Source: Zygnema cylindricum (Eukaryota; Streptophyta; Zygnematophyceae; Zygnematales; Zygnemataceae). Taken from it: a DNA stretch of 64,000 nucleotides. The translations under genes and the position numbers were made by a program. Positions 47,852 through 60,174 of this stretch are shown here, piece by piece; position 1 is the first letter of the stretch; each line of letters starts with the position of its first letter. The notes below the pieces were generated by a model. That model was not told where the DNA came from. It did no database searches and worked only from the letters and a program-made list of their open reading frames with translations. The stretch lies in the NCBI GenBank assembly GCA_037447655.1, contig JBBHKE010003003.1, positions 268,181-332,180 on the forward strand, read 5' to 3'.

Positions 47852-49121
47852 GCATAGTTCAAAAGTAGGCATTTTTTTGGTATGCCTTTGGTCGGCGCCT
47901 TTATCGTAAGTTGTGTTATGGGCTTTTCATGTGATCTTCTTAAATCGCTACTTTGATCAGAGACCATCCGATCGTCCGAATCTGACGGTGTAAGTAAAAC
48001 TTTTTGGTCCGAATGTTTTAATTGGTCCAATTTTGGTCCGACTGTTTTAATTGGTCCGAATAGGTCCGAATACAATATGGGTCTTAAGGTCATATACTCA
48101 TATTGCATAGTTCAAAAGTAGGTGACCGTACGCCCGTACAATATGCCTATTGTATGCAAAACATACAATATGGCCTTAAGACCCATATTGTATTGGCCGT
48201 AAAATGAAATAAAATAGTAACAGGGTTGAGTTGCGCATGGATCGATAGAGAACTAAACGTCATGTCTAAATTTGAAAAAAAATCGGACAACAAAATATTT
48301 TTCTGTGAGTTTTGAGCGACTTTTAATTTAAACCGTCAGATTCGGATGATCTCACGATTGTTGATGAAAGTAACGATATAAGAAGATCACATGAAAAGCC
48401 CATAACACAACTTACGATAGAACTATCGTCAGATTCGGACGATCGGACGGTCGCTGATGAAAGTAGCGATTTAAGAAGATCACATGGAAAGCTCGTAACA
48501 CAACTTACGCTAAAGGCGGCCTACAAAAGGCCTACCAAAAAACGCCTACTTTTGAACTATGTCATATTGTCATAGTTATTCACGGCGTTTAGTGCGAACG
48601 ATTTAATCGCGACGAATTATATGGAACAAACGCATTGAACCTTTTAAAAAAATCGTAAAAATCGTTAATGAATTTTCGTCCGTACTATTCCGTAGATGTA
48701 AACAAAAATAAAATTCACATATACCGCAGTTTGTACCATTTTCGTACATTTTCCGTATCTTTTCGAAATAGTCCGTGCATTTTTGGTACAATTCCGTACA
48801 TTTCCGTAACATTTCTGTTCAGTTTACCGGACAGAAAGTACTACGAAGTGCAACGTATCTTTTTGTCAAATTTCATACATTTACCATATAAAACCGTACA
48901 GCTATCGTAAAATACCGTACAGTTTCCGTGAATTAGCCGTTCAGTTTACCGGACAGAAAGTACATTGCGTATTTTTCCGATTTATTCAAAAGTCACGAAT
49001 TATACGTTTTAATCGGAAAAAAGGAAAAAATCGCGCGATTTGAACAACTATGCATATTGTATGTTTTGCATACAATAGGCATATTGTATGGGCGTACTTT
49101 CACCTACTTTTGAACTATGCC
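47852..49121. repeat. interleaved terminal-inverted-repeat (foldback) elements
   Basis: GCATAGTTCAAAAGTAGG occurs at 47853 and 48105; its reverse complement ends at about 48561 and 49121. The inward sequences pair 47853 with 48561 (over ~135 bp) and 48105 with 49121 (over ~70 bp), so the arms are interleaved, not nested. The 48331-48520 arm holds two direct copies of a ~95-bp unit. Ends resemble MITE or foldback DNA transposons; no transposase. Confidence 0.65.
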
Positions 49122-50795
49122 AAAAAAAAAAAAAAACTTCGTTGGCGCAGATTATAGCGGCTTGAGTATGGGGATGTGTATTGTAGGTAAATTAGTGTAG
49201 TGCTATGTATGGGAATGCACACTATGGGAATGTTGAAGCTTTGTTGGCGGAGGTCATTGAACCTAAAATAGCGCTAAGCACAATATTTGTTTCCCTGCAC
49301 ATCACTTCTTTGCAGTAATAACGACTCAAGGGGTACAGTACAGTATAGTGCAGTACAAGACAGTACAGCACTGTACATTACAGGTGCAGTATAGTACAGG
49401 GAGTGTTCCTTACATGTTTCCTCAGTGTGGTGAACCCTGTGAACCCTCGTTTCACCGTGCGAAATGCGCCGTAAGTTTCACCACTACAAAATACCTACCG
49501 GTATCATGTAATCCGTAAATATATTGTTTGTACGGACTCTAGTTCTGACCAGAAAATAAGGATTTTGTTTTACCAAGGGTTTGTACATTAACTCTGACGA
49601 CGCTGCCCGAAAAATAAAAACTATATTTCTATCGTCGACAAATTGTCGATGTATATAACGTAAACCTTCAGTCGTACTTTAATTATTAACCGTGCGCCTG
49701 CCTATAGTTGTTACAGTAGTTTCAATAACACTTCGACCCGAAATGTTGAACTACGGTTAGCAACTCTATTAAAGGAGTAGACGACAATCTGTCACGTCCC
49801 CATTCACTTAATTGGTATTATATATTGTATTTTCGCGTTACTATAATAAACCATTAACGTTGTTAACGAAGGGGCACTATTTCTTTGTTGAACAAGTCAT
49901 ATAATGATAAGAACAATAATAAAGAGGGAGTCTTTCAAATAGTCATTTTATTTGGAGTAAATTGATGATGTAAATTTTGTTTATATTATTGCAGTCACAA
50001 TGTCCTATGTAAGCCAAACAATGAAATCATTAGGGATATTTTCGCTGTTTAATGTAAATGCCTTGTATGTTTTGTATGGGATTAGAGATGAAGTTTGTGT
50101 TGCAAAATGTGTATATTTTGTGCTTATTATTATACCACATGACTTTGTAATTTATGCGATAGCGTTGAATATAAGCAAGTTATTATATCTAGAGATGAAG
50201 TTACTATGTGTACTTAACGTTTTTTTTATGCGCTCATTTGGACATTAATGGTTGCATTCCAAACTTGTATGTTACATTTAAATTCCCTGTAAAAATAACG
50301 GTTATTAGCTTACATTTACACAAATCAGTGCAATAACATGTATCAATCCCGAAACTATATATCTTTGAAAAAGCAATTAATCTTAAAGCGCATGGATGCA
50401 CATTGATTGTATGTGGGTACTCATCGTAAGACTTCAATATGAATAGTAATTATAATAAATAATGGTAAGATAATGGTCAATACTGGCCATTATATAAAAT
50501 AATTTTGATCGTAAAAGCCAAATATGTGCACTTTATGATTATAGTTATCCATATCATGTGATGGGTTGTATTTTTACAATTGTTTATAATTTATGGTTAT
50601 ACTAGTTTGTGTGTTTATGTGTTTTAACAATAATTGGTGCATAACAAAAAATATAGGGATTGACGACACATATGGGTGATTAAAAAGGAGTATTGCAAAA
50701 TATACATTTTTTTTATACGTTATGTTGACAACCAATTGTTGTATTTTGTAAACATTTGGATGGTTATGCACTAGTTATTTACAAAACATGTTATA
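49122..50795. other. AT-rich intergenic, no gene
   Basis: A few short open frames (for example 50000-50248, +) without homology or splice context. GTACAGTA-type short repeats near 49335-49400. Confidence 0.5.
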
Positions 50796-51833
50796 GCAAT
50801 TGCGTAATCATCCGTTAATCTAATATTGGTCGGTATAACTCGACAAGCCATGTATACGCCCGAAATTCCATTAACCCATCAATTAAACGTTATTAGCGAT
50901 GCTTTGGATATCTATTAGTGGTTAATATAACTACACAGAATAGTTTGTGGCATTTAAAACATATTATAGCAACTGCGTAATCATACGTTAATAAAATATT
51001 GGTCGGTATAACTCGACAAGCCATGTATACGGCCGAAATTCCATTAACCCATCTATTAAACATTATTAGTCATGCTTTGGATATCTATTAATGGTCATTA
51101 TGACTACTTATAATATTTTGTGGCATTTAAAACATGTTATTGCAATTGCGTAATCATCCGTTAATAAAATATTGGTCGGTATAACTCGACAAGCCATGTA
51201 TACGGCCGAAATTCCATTAACCCATCTATTAAACGTTATTAGTCATGCTTTCGATATCTATTAATGGTTATTATAACTACTTAGATTATTTTGTGGCATT
51301 TAAAACATGTTATTGCAATTGCGTAATCACCCGTTAATAAAATATTGGTCAGTATAACTCGACAAGCCATGTATACGGCCGAAATTCCATTAACCCATAT
51401 ATTAAACGTTATTAGCGATGCTTTGGATATCTATTAATGGTTATTATGACTACTTAGAATATTTTGTGGCATTTAAAACATGTTATTGCAATTGCGTAAT
51501 CATGCGATAATAAAATATTGGTCGGTATAACTCGACAAGCCATGTATACGCCCGTAATTCCATTAACCCATCTATTAAACATTATTAGCCATGCTTTGGA
51601 TATCTATTAATGGTTATTATAACTACACATAATAGTTTGTGGCAGTTAAAACATATTATAGCAATTGCGTAATCATCCGTTAATCTAATATTGGTCGGTA
51701 TAACTCGACAAACCATGTATACGCCCGAAATTCCATTAACCCATATATTAAACGTTATTAGCGATGCTTTGGATATCTATTAATGGTTATTATAACTACA
51801 CAAAATAGTTTGTGGCATTTAATTGTATATTGA
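50796..51833. repeat. 173-bp tandem satellite, six units
   Basis: GCAATTGCGTAATCAT starts units at 50796, 50969, 51142, 51315, 51488 and 51661, exactly 173 bp apart. Each unit contains GGTATAACTCGACAAGCCAT and GATATCTATTAATGGTTATT. Units are highly similar with scattered substitutions. The unit size is in the range of plant centromeric satellites, but this is a short array. Confidence 0.92.
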
Positions 51834-52676
51834 TAGTATACAAGTTTATTATTAACCATAACTCAACGATGTATAGTTAATTTCAACTGACTATAACGAG
51901 AATGCTCTACATAGAAAGGCAACAATGGCGTTTGTAACGTGTGTCGTTGATTATTTTAAAGGTTTTTAAATAAATATATTGGAATACTTAATAAATGCAT
52001 ACGACACAAATTTACTAACCCTTGTTATTTAAAAAAACGTATATAAGCGTAAATAACTAAAAACTGCACGCATTCAAAGAGAGTGAACAAAGATTTTTTT
52101 AAAGTAGATGGGTGGCATTGCAACGGTGTATAACATCATATAATAGATTTGACAAGGTAAGAATCAGTTAGCATAACTTGATGAAATGTCTTTGGGTTTA
52201 AAGATCATAACTAATAGGTAAAGCATGGTCTTTTACAGTGTTTAAGGTATTTATTGGCAGTTGTTACAAATGTTTATTTCCATGTATTTATGCAAAATAA
52301 TAAAAACATAAGAAATGTTTTTTGGCTTGGGGTAAAGTATCAACGGGTTAATAAAACCAAATATTTTTATGGGTAAAATGTGGTGTCTAGAAGATATATA
52401 TTGTGCTTATACTATTGTTTTTATGTATGTATATCCTAAGTTGAATCGTGTAGTATACTAGGGTTTGAAAGTAATTCCATGACGCAAATAAGTGGTCATT
52501 ACAGACCAGCGATAACAACATATGCAATGCTAAAGACAAAACACCGCTTTGTATTGAACATTTAAAAACAACGGAAAACAAAGATATATGGCAAAGCAAG
52601 AAATTAATATTCGAATCCGAATGCAATACTGAAAAACAAATAGTATGTCTCTCTCTAAAAAATATAAATCAAAAAT
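51834..52676. other. AT-rich spacer between satellite and minus-strand gene
   Basis: No gene recognised; it includes the 3' flank of the gene at 52677-54350. Confidence 0.5.
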
Positions 52677-54350
52677 TTAACCCGTGATAGAGCGAAGCTC
52701 TTCTAACTTTCGGAACCGCGACAACTTTCGTTCAAACTCCCTCTTAGAAGATCCCACTTTAAAAATTGGTTCTGTTGAATAGGCCAAAGCCTCTTTTAGT
52801 TCCGCCGTGCTCCCACTAAACTTTTCAGCTCTAATCTTTTCAAGAAAACCTATAGCTTTTGCTAAATTCCACCCAGGAACCCTCATCCACTTTTCAATAC
52901 AAACCACAATTCTAAAACACCGAACCCATTTTATCTTTTCATTATCAACCCATACTACAAATTGTGATCCAAGTTGTTTGCATGTTGTGATTAGCTTTTT
53001 GTCTAACGACGCTTTTAATGGGGGTTGACCTTTCAACCCGTAATGATATTCATTAAAGATTGATTCGACATTCGCATCACTGTCGGCACTTTGCACCCTA
53101 TATCCCTTCCAATTGTCCCAGTCGATTTGAATCCCATGAAGCTCCTCATGGACCGAAAATAAATCATTTTGCAGATTCATTGTCGGAGATGTTGAATGGT
53201 TTCGAAAAAAAGAACGATCAAACTCATTTGTAAGTGATGAATTGAAAGGAGGGATATTGGCCGAGGATGTTGAGGGGATTGAGTGGTTTAAAAATGGTGA
53301 AAACGTGTTAGGTGTATGATGTGAAGAGGAAGGGATAGGTGCAACAAAATTTGGCGAGGAGAGAAACTAAAAATTTGTAGGAAACGGTGGTGGTGTAGGA
53401 GGATGTGAAAGAGGAGAAGGTGCATGAGGAGGGAAAAGAGGAGGAAGAGGAGAAGGACGAAGATGTCGAAGAGGTGGAGATTCATGGGGTGGAGGAGACG
53501 GAGGTCGCGTAGGCATCATCCTATCATTTCCTCTCATATTCTAACTTTTGACTTAATAGATCCATGACTTAATTACCTGATTCGAATGTGCACGAAAAAA
53601 ATCGTTAACTGAGGCTTGATTAATAACCACCGTATCTAAAAACGGTTCGTCTATATGCGGGCCGTGATCACCCAAATTCCTTCCTTTCATCTTTTTTATG
53701 TATTCCGGAAATGTTGTAGGGCTCTTTATCTCCTCTTGCTCGGCCCACCATTTCTGCACATAATTTAAAGTTATGTTAAATTTCGGAACAAACAACTCAA
53801 ATGATGTAATGACGAAGTCAAAAAAATAAAACAAAACCATTTGTAATAGTTAACCACATGCACCAATAACATTGCAAAGACAAAAAAAAAAACTAATATT
53901 GACTAAAATCATTTAAAGTAAAAGTATAGTCGTTCGTATTACCTTCCATATTTTAATCCTTCGCGTGTACTGTGTTAAAGTATCTTCTCTCACTGTCTTT
54001 TTTTGGGCAACAAGCCCTTCACGCCTTGTTTCTTCTGTGTTTGCGGAGAAAGGTTCTGGTTTGGGTTTAGAAGCACTACTCGGACTTAACATTTCATCAC
54101 CGTTATTGTGTTCGCCCAAATCATTTTTGTCCTCAACTCTTCCTTTACTTGCTTCATTTCCAGGCACTGCTTTTTTGCCTCTTTTTCTTTTTGATGTCGT
54201 AGTGCTAGAACCAAGGTTTTCCCCGTTATCTTCATCATTTCTTGGGTTCCGTAAATGTCGGACCCGTGCTGCACCAAGTCTACTCACTTTCTTAGGAGGA
54301 GGTTTACTACGAATGGCGCTAATCGAGGGAGCAACAAAGGTGTTCTCCAT
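52677..54350 (-). CDS. three-exon gene with GCR1_C/Crypton-like DNA-binding segment
   Basis: Exons (minus strand): 54350-53943, 53753-53577, 53366-52677, all phase 0, with GGAAG|gtaata, tgtgcag|AAA, CAG|gtaatt and ttttag|TTT; 424 residues. The N-terminus is charged with a nuclear-localisation-like KRKRGKK. At the exon 1/2 junction TLTQYTRRIKIWK is followed by KWWAEQEE, like the N-terminal SAM-like segment of tyrosine recombinases. The C-terminal part has NEYHYGLKGQPPL ... KIKWVRCFRIVVCIEKW, resembling the GCR1_C fold (WxEYxxGLxGxPxL ... RRxxII) of fungal Gcr1 and CryptonF transposons. No catalytic R-HxxR-Y set is visible. It is probably a nuclear DNA-binding protein: a domesticated or non-autonomous Crypton relative, or a plant-lineage unknown. 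An alternative longer exon 3 (from 53540) is open except for the TAG that forms the acceptor. Confidence 0.55.
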
Positions 54351-54464
54351 GCTACAAAAATTATCGGAGTATCTGAAATGGTTATTAACTGTCACATATA
54401 AACTCAAAATTACACTTATCAACAAGAAAAGATAGAAGTAATAATGATGATGATTAATATTCAT

Positions 54465-55339
54465 CTTTTTTTTAGTACTATATTGTATTATTATTTCGTG
54501 TTAATAAAATACTTATTTTTGTTCGTATTGAAATGTAGTTAACTGTTTTATCATGGTAATTACGGGTTATATCTAACTATTGTGTTAAATATATTATAAC
54601 ACCTAGTTATAATTGTTATATAAGAATAAGTAAAATGGCTATTTGTAGCTGATGTACTATACATACTATAATAGGTAACTATGACTGCTATATTAAATTA
54701 TTTATAATACTTATATGTAAGTGACACAATATATACATTATAACAGCCGGTAACAAGTTGTATATTACATTTATTTTAGCATTTTTTAGGGTAATGTTGA
54801 AGAATACGAATTGCCAGGGCTAGTTATAACTGTTATACTATACTAATTATAACAACTAGTTATAGCTGTTTTAATATATTGATAATAACGGTTATATTTA
54901 ACTGTTATACTACATTATTTACAACAACTAGCTAAAAATGTTTTATTTTACTAATGATAACAGTTGTATCTAAGTGTTATGTCATATTTATTATAAAAGT
55001 AAATAAATATACAGTTGTAGTAGATAAATATGCAGTTATATTTACCTGTTATATTTTATATATTATGACAACTATATCTAACTATTGTATTATACCGAAT
55101 ATGACAACTAGTTGTAAGTGTTAGACGTTTCACGTGAATTCAGGACTTTGTTGCCCACTAGTGTACAATAGGAGGACTTGTGGCTGTGATTCCCGCCGGA
55201 ACTTGTCGCCTAACTTTTTGCCCTATGTGTAGTACAGTCTGTTTTGTCTTATGTCCGTGCGATAACAATTGGTGGCCGCTGATTGGCTTTTGGAATTGCT
55301 TTGACTTTGGCACCTGCAATAGGACAAACTTTGGTTGTA
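54465..55339. repeat. AT-rich region with ACTAGTTATAACTGTTATA-type repeats
   Basis: Variants of CTAGTTATAACTGTTATA recur across about 54560-55120, spaced irregularly by 30-70 bp. No gene. Probably the upstream flank of the minus-strand gene. Confidence 0.5.
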
Positions 55340-55344
55340 TAATG

Positions 55345-56333
55345 TGCAACTCTGAGACCTCCATTGGTACTCAGAGTAGGCGGCTTGCTTGAAGCCTCTA
55401 GGATAACCTCAGTTCTTTAAGCTTTGTCTGAATATTGCTGACACCTTGACAGAATACAGACTGACCAAAATGCACCCCTTAGAAGGGCTGACTCCCCTGA
55501 GTCTGCCACAAAAAGAATCCTTGAATTTGCTCCCCTGAGCAGTTAATTATCAATGGTCAAAGATGACCCTTTTATACAAGAGCCCTCTAAGAGAGAGGCG
55601 GCTACCTCTAATTTTCTAAGTCCTAAACCCCTCTCTAAACCTTCTCCTACTGATGTACGGAACCAATCAATTGAGTGTACAGTACAGAAAGGTACTTGGT
55701 CCGAAGTACTTTCTATACGGCCATTGTACGACATGGCCAGAAAGACGACGCTTGCCATATCCGGGTTTGCCATAGTATGTCCCGGAGATGCCGTCATCCA
55801 ATGTCATGCTGCCACGTGTCACCCGTTGTGGTTATGACCGAAAACCGCCAAATCGACCATTTCGCGATGCCGGCTTCTTTCTCCGTCGTTAGATTGATGT
55901 CGGCCTTAATTTATAGCCGTTAAAAATACAAGTAGTACATATCCGGTGTAATTCAATTTTAACTGTGTTTGTGTGATTGTGGTCCGTTTGTCAGTAAATC
56001 GAACTTCTCTTTTTCGTCATCTTGAAGTAGCTATCGTACCCTATATACTTCAGCACTGGTCTTAGACTAGCCAGATTTTGATGTCGCGACAAAACAGTCG
56101 TCTTAAGAGGTCATTTTTCGCGACAAAATCCGACAGTTTATGTACTTTATGAAATGTTATCATCGCTACACATAATAGTGAGGGTTTGTGAGTACTGTAC
56201 TGTACGATACAGTGCAGTGTATCATTCTAATCTAACCATTATCAGTACACCACTAACAGCACAGCATTGTTTTTAACAAACAGCACTGTGCTGTCGTCAG
56301 CTAGAAGAGACAAAAGCGTAAATTCAGTTTTCA
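55345..56333 (-). mobile_element. solo copia LTR (minus), A/B/C-related
   Basis: 989 bp. On the plus strand it starts TGCAACTCTGAGACCTCCAT, the reverse of an LTR end with its ATG 20 nt inside, and shares the CTCCCCTGAG and CTCTAAGAGAG blocks of the cluster LTRs. Flanks TAATG (55340-55344) and AAATG (56334-56338) agree at 4 of 5 positions. The internal region is absent. Confidence 0.65.
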
Positions 56334-56857
56334 AAATGACAATGTAATGATTCTGAGTTAACAGATAGTCCGCCAGAGTCACGACATATCGACAACCGTA
56401 TGTACGGTAGCTATACAATTCGATTTGTGTACAGTTGCTGCCTTTCAGGATGTCGGTCTCGAAACAGATACGGTACGGTACGGTACTGTAGTTCCCACAA
56501 AAGTACGCTCAGGAAAGCACGCTTGGGCCGAAAAGCTGTCTCTTGGTAGTCGGGCTTTTGATTTTGGAAGTCATGCGTCATCAGCGGAGGTTAGGAGCTG
56601 CCACGTGGATGACCGGGCGAGGCTCCTGCGTCCAGCTGGCAGGGAATCTTTGCACTTTATTGCTGATATTCCTGACGCTGGAGTATGCGGTGGTGACACG
56701 TGGCACCCCGAGCTTGCTCCAGGTGGCTGTTTTGTTTGCCCCCGATTGCCATTTCAGCTGAGTTTCTGGAAATTATACCTTTTCTTTTTGATTCATTTAT
56801 TGTTTTTTCTTACTCTCTTTTATCAATATTCGGATGTTTTTTAAATGTTAAAATAAA

Positions 56858-57149
56858 ATGGAATATTTTGTTTTCTTTTCTTTTGATTTTTCTTTTTCTT
56901 TTTTACGATTGTCTACGGCTTTGACTTCAAATAAAATGGAGTTCTCTTCTTTTTTGTTTTTTTTTAACATTTTAAATGGATGCGGAGGGAAGCAGTTTAA
57001 TGAATTAGACATAAGAAAGGGTATAAATGGGGGAAAAGAGGAAGCGGAAATGTCGGAAAAGTGTTGGGATGTTGATGGAGATGGAGAGGAGTTTTTGGAG
57101 TACGAAAATTTATGTCCAAAGGTGAGATCCTCTTCCCAAAAAAAACAAA

Positions 57150-57229
<80 letters not shown>

Positions 57230-60093
57230 ATATAATATATAATATATATATATAAAAATTTATCGTTGTTGTTATCGTTGATTGTTTTTTTTTCTGTATT
57301 GTTAATACTTTTTTTTTATTAATGATTTTTTTTTCCTAGGGAAAAAAGGGGGGGGGGAGGCAGAGGTGGACACAAATTAGTGTAGATTAACGCTTGGTTT
57401 TTAGGGGAAGCAGAAATTACTTCAATATCTCTTTTTCTTTCTGTTTTTTCTTTTTTCCCCTTATGCCAGTTTTTTAAAGCATTTGAGGGTGGACATTTTT
57501 TATTTTCCTGTCCGTTTTCATTCAATTTTTTACTTTCGCATTGGAAACCTTTTCCTTTTTTTTTATTTATTTGTTTTGTTTTTTTTTGACAGGATGTAGT
57601 AGAATTCACGGAATGGAGGAAAAGAACTCGCCCGCATAGAACTTCTTCCGGAATTGAAGAAAAGGACGAAAACAAACGTCGATTTCTCCGAAATGCTGAC
57701 CGATGGACCGGAAAAGCGACAAAATTTATGGAAAAAAAGGAGGGAAAAAAAGAAGAGGATGAACTGGATTTGTCCTCAATCGATCCTTTAGCTTTAAAAG
57801 AAGAAGTTCAACTTTTTTCGCAAGATCAGGTCAGTTTCTTGTTCAATTCATCATTATTCATTTCTGTTATCATTGCTTAATCATTTTCTGTAATTGGTAT
57901 TTTATTACCATTTTTTTTTTTTGAAAGATTCTTGTTATTATAGTTGTTATTGTTATTGTGTCTTTTGTGTTTATTTTGTTATTAAGTTTATGTTATTATT
58001 GTTGTAAGATTTTTTTTTCTATTGCGTATTGTCTTTTTATTAATTTTTTATTTATCATTGTTTGTTAATCATTAGTACTTTTATTGCTTATTGCCATTTA
58101 TTTTTACTTTTTTTTTTTTTTACATGTTTTTGTACCTTCTGAAAAAATAGGTCTCTCTTCCCTTTCCTTCCCAAAAAGAAGAAACACCTAACATTTTTTG
58201 GATTTCCTCATTTGTTTCATTCTTTTGTTTACAGAAGCTGAAGTACGATGTGAAATCGGAATTTGAAGACATTATTTCTTTTCGGTTTTTTTTATGGTCC
58301 CAAATTGAAGAAATTCGGGAATATCGGACGACTTTGGAGGCGATTCTCGCAAAAGAAAACGAAATCGAAGAAAAAGGAAGTGAAAAGGTATGTTTAAATG
58401 AAATTCAAATATAAAGTAAATTGTTGCAAAAGAAATAAAAATCAAAGATAATGGAAAGGAAAAAATACGTTATATGGAATTTAAATGTAAAGTGAATTAT
58501 TGCAAAAATCAAAATCGAAAACAAACGAAAAACGAAGTTGAAGAAAAGGACAAAATATGCTTTACAGGAATTTATATAATGAAATAATTAGTGCAAAGAA
58601 AAACAGCATCGTAGAGCGGGAAAAAATATGTTTTATCAAAATTTAACCATAAATTAAATTCGTTATACTATTGGTATTTAAGTGGAATATGGTGAATGCG
58701 AAGTACTCATTTTATTGTTGTGGGTTTCCAACTGTTTTTTTGTTTATGTTCCGTTTAAACATTTTCTATCTTTGTGAAAAAAAGAGGGTTAGTTGACGTT
58801 CATTTGATTTATATATATATTCTTCTAAAATCGGGTATTTTGAATGCGGTGTTTTAAGGACTTAAATCTTTCTTTTTTCTTTTAAATGGAGTTTTTTCAA
58901 ATGGGTCTTTTCAATTAAGATATTTTAAATTGAAGAATCTTAAACCGGGATTTTTCAAATGGGGTCAGACGAAAGGAGGGGATGTGACACGCGGCAATGC
59001 TGACTCAGCAGAATGGTGGGTTGACCGACTGAAAAAAAGTCAAATGTGGGAAATAACAAAAAAATATCAGGTTAGTTTCCCGCCCTTCCCCTCCCCCTCC
59101 CCCTCCCCCTCCCCCTCTCCCCATCCCCCTCCCCCCTTCTCCCCTCCCCCTTCCCCCTCTATTTTTTTCTTTTTTTTTACTGCCATTTTCATTTGTTAAG
59201 AAAAAAAAGTCAAACAAGTAGTCAAGTATCATCTAAAAGTACATTTTTTTATTCCTATTCCTTCCCTCCCCCCTTTTTAAATATTTTCACGGAGTTCCCA
59301 ATTTATGCCCTTAAAAAAATTGCAATATTTTCCATCTCCTGAATTTTTCACATCTTGTCACTCCCTCCTCCCCTTCCCTCCCCTTTCATTGCTCTTAACT
59401 TTTTCTCTTTATTTTTCACTTCCACTCTCTCATCTTTATTCTTTCCCTAATTCCTGTTTCTCTCTCTCTCTCTTTCTCTCTCTCCCTCTCCCTTCTCCTC
59501 TTTTCCATCCTCCTCCCTCCCTTCCTCTCCCCCTCTTCCGACCATTCCAGGGCCTTCCAGGAGTACACATTCTCCAGGAGGAGGAAGAGGTGGGGGAGAG
59601 AGGGAGGGAGAGGGAGAGCTCTCCCCCCTCCTTCCTTCTCATAGAGAGCGCTTGCAATTTGGGCCCTGGAATTTGGTATTCTCAAAATATCAAAAACTTT
59701 ACCAGGTACGTTTTTTTTTTTTTTTTAACTCTAATGGCCCCCCCTTCCCCTCCCTTCCCCCCCTCCTTGGCTCCCTCGGGTGTTAATTTTTGACTTTTTT
59801 TGCAATCTCAATTCTCCCACACAGTTTTTTTTTTCTTACGCTCCTTTATCCGCTATTTTGTCTCCTTCCATAGGGACCACTCCCCTCTTCCCTCTCTCCC
59901 CTCCACCCTCCTACCCCCTCACCTCTCATAAGCCCTACAAGTCTCTTACCTCACTACGCCCCTCTTTCTTTGCACCATTGCCCCCCTCCCTCTCCCTCCC
60001 CTCCCTCCTCCCCTTGATGTTTGTATAATGTGGTTTCCGGCCTCGGCCTTGGGCTTGGCTTGGGGGGGGGGAGGACGAGAGGGGGCAGGGGAA

Positions 60094-60174
<81 letters not shown>

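Noticed and set aside
50000-50248. 82-codon open frame (+)
   Set aside because: AT-rich, hydrophobic by composition, no supporting context.
50796-51833. CRISPR-like array
   Set aside because: Units are head-to-tail without unique spacers, in a eukaryotic genome; it is a satellite.
53370-53540. Pro-rich coding extension of exon 3 in the minus-strand gene
   Set aside because: In frame and open, but ends in a TAG that is also a good splice acceptor (ttttag); intron is the simpler reading.
54465-55339. LTR or TIR element
   Set aside because: Short palindromic AT motifs recur but no consistent ends or target duplication were found.
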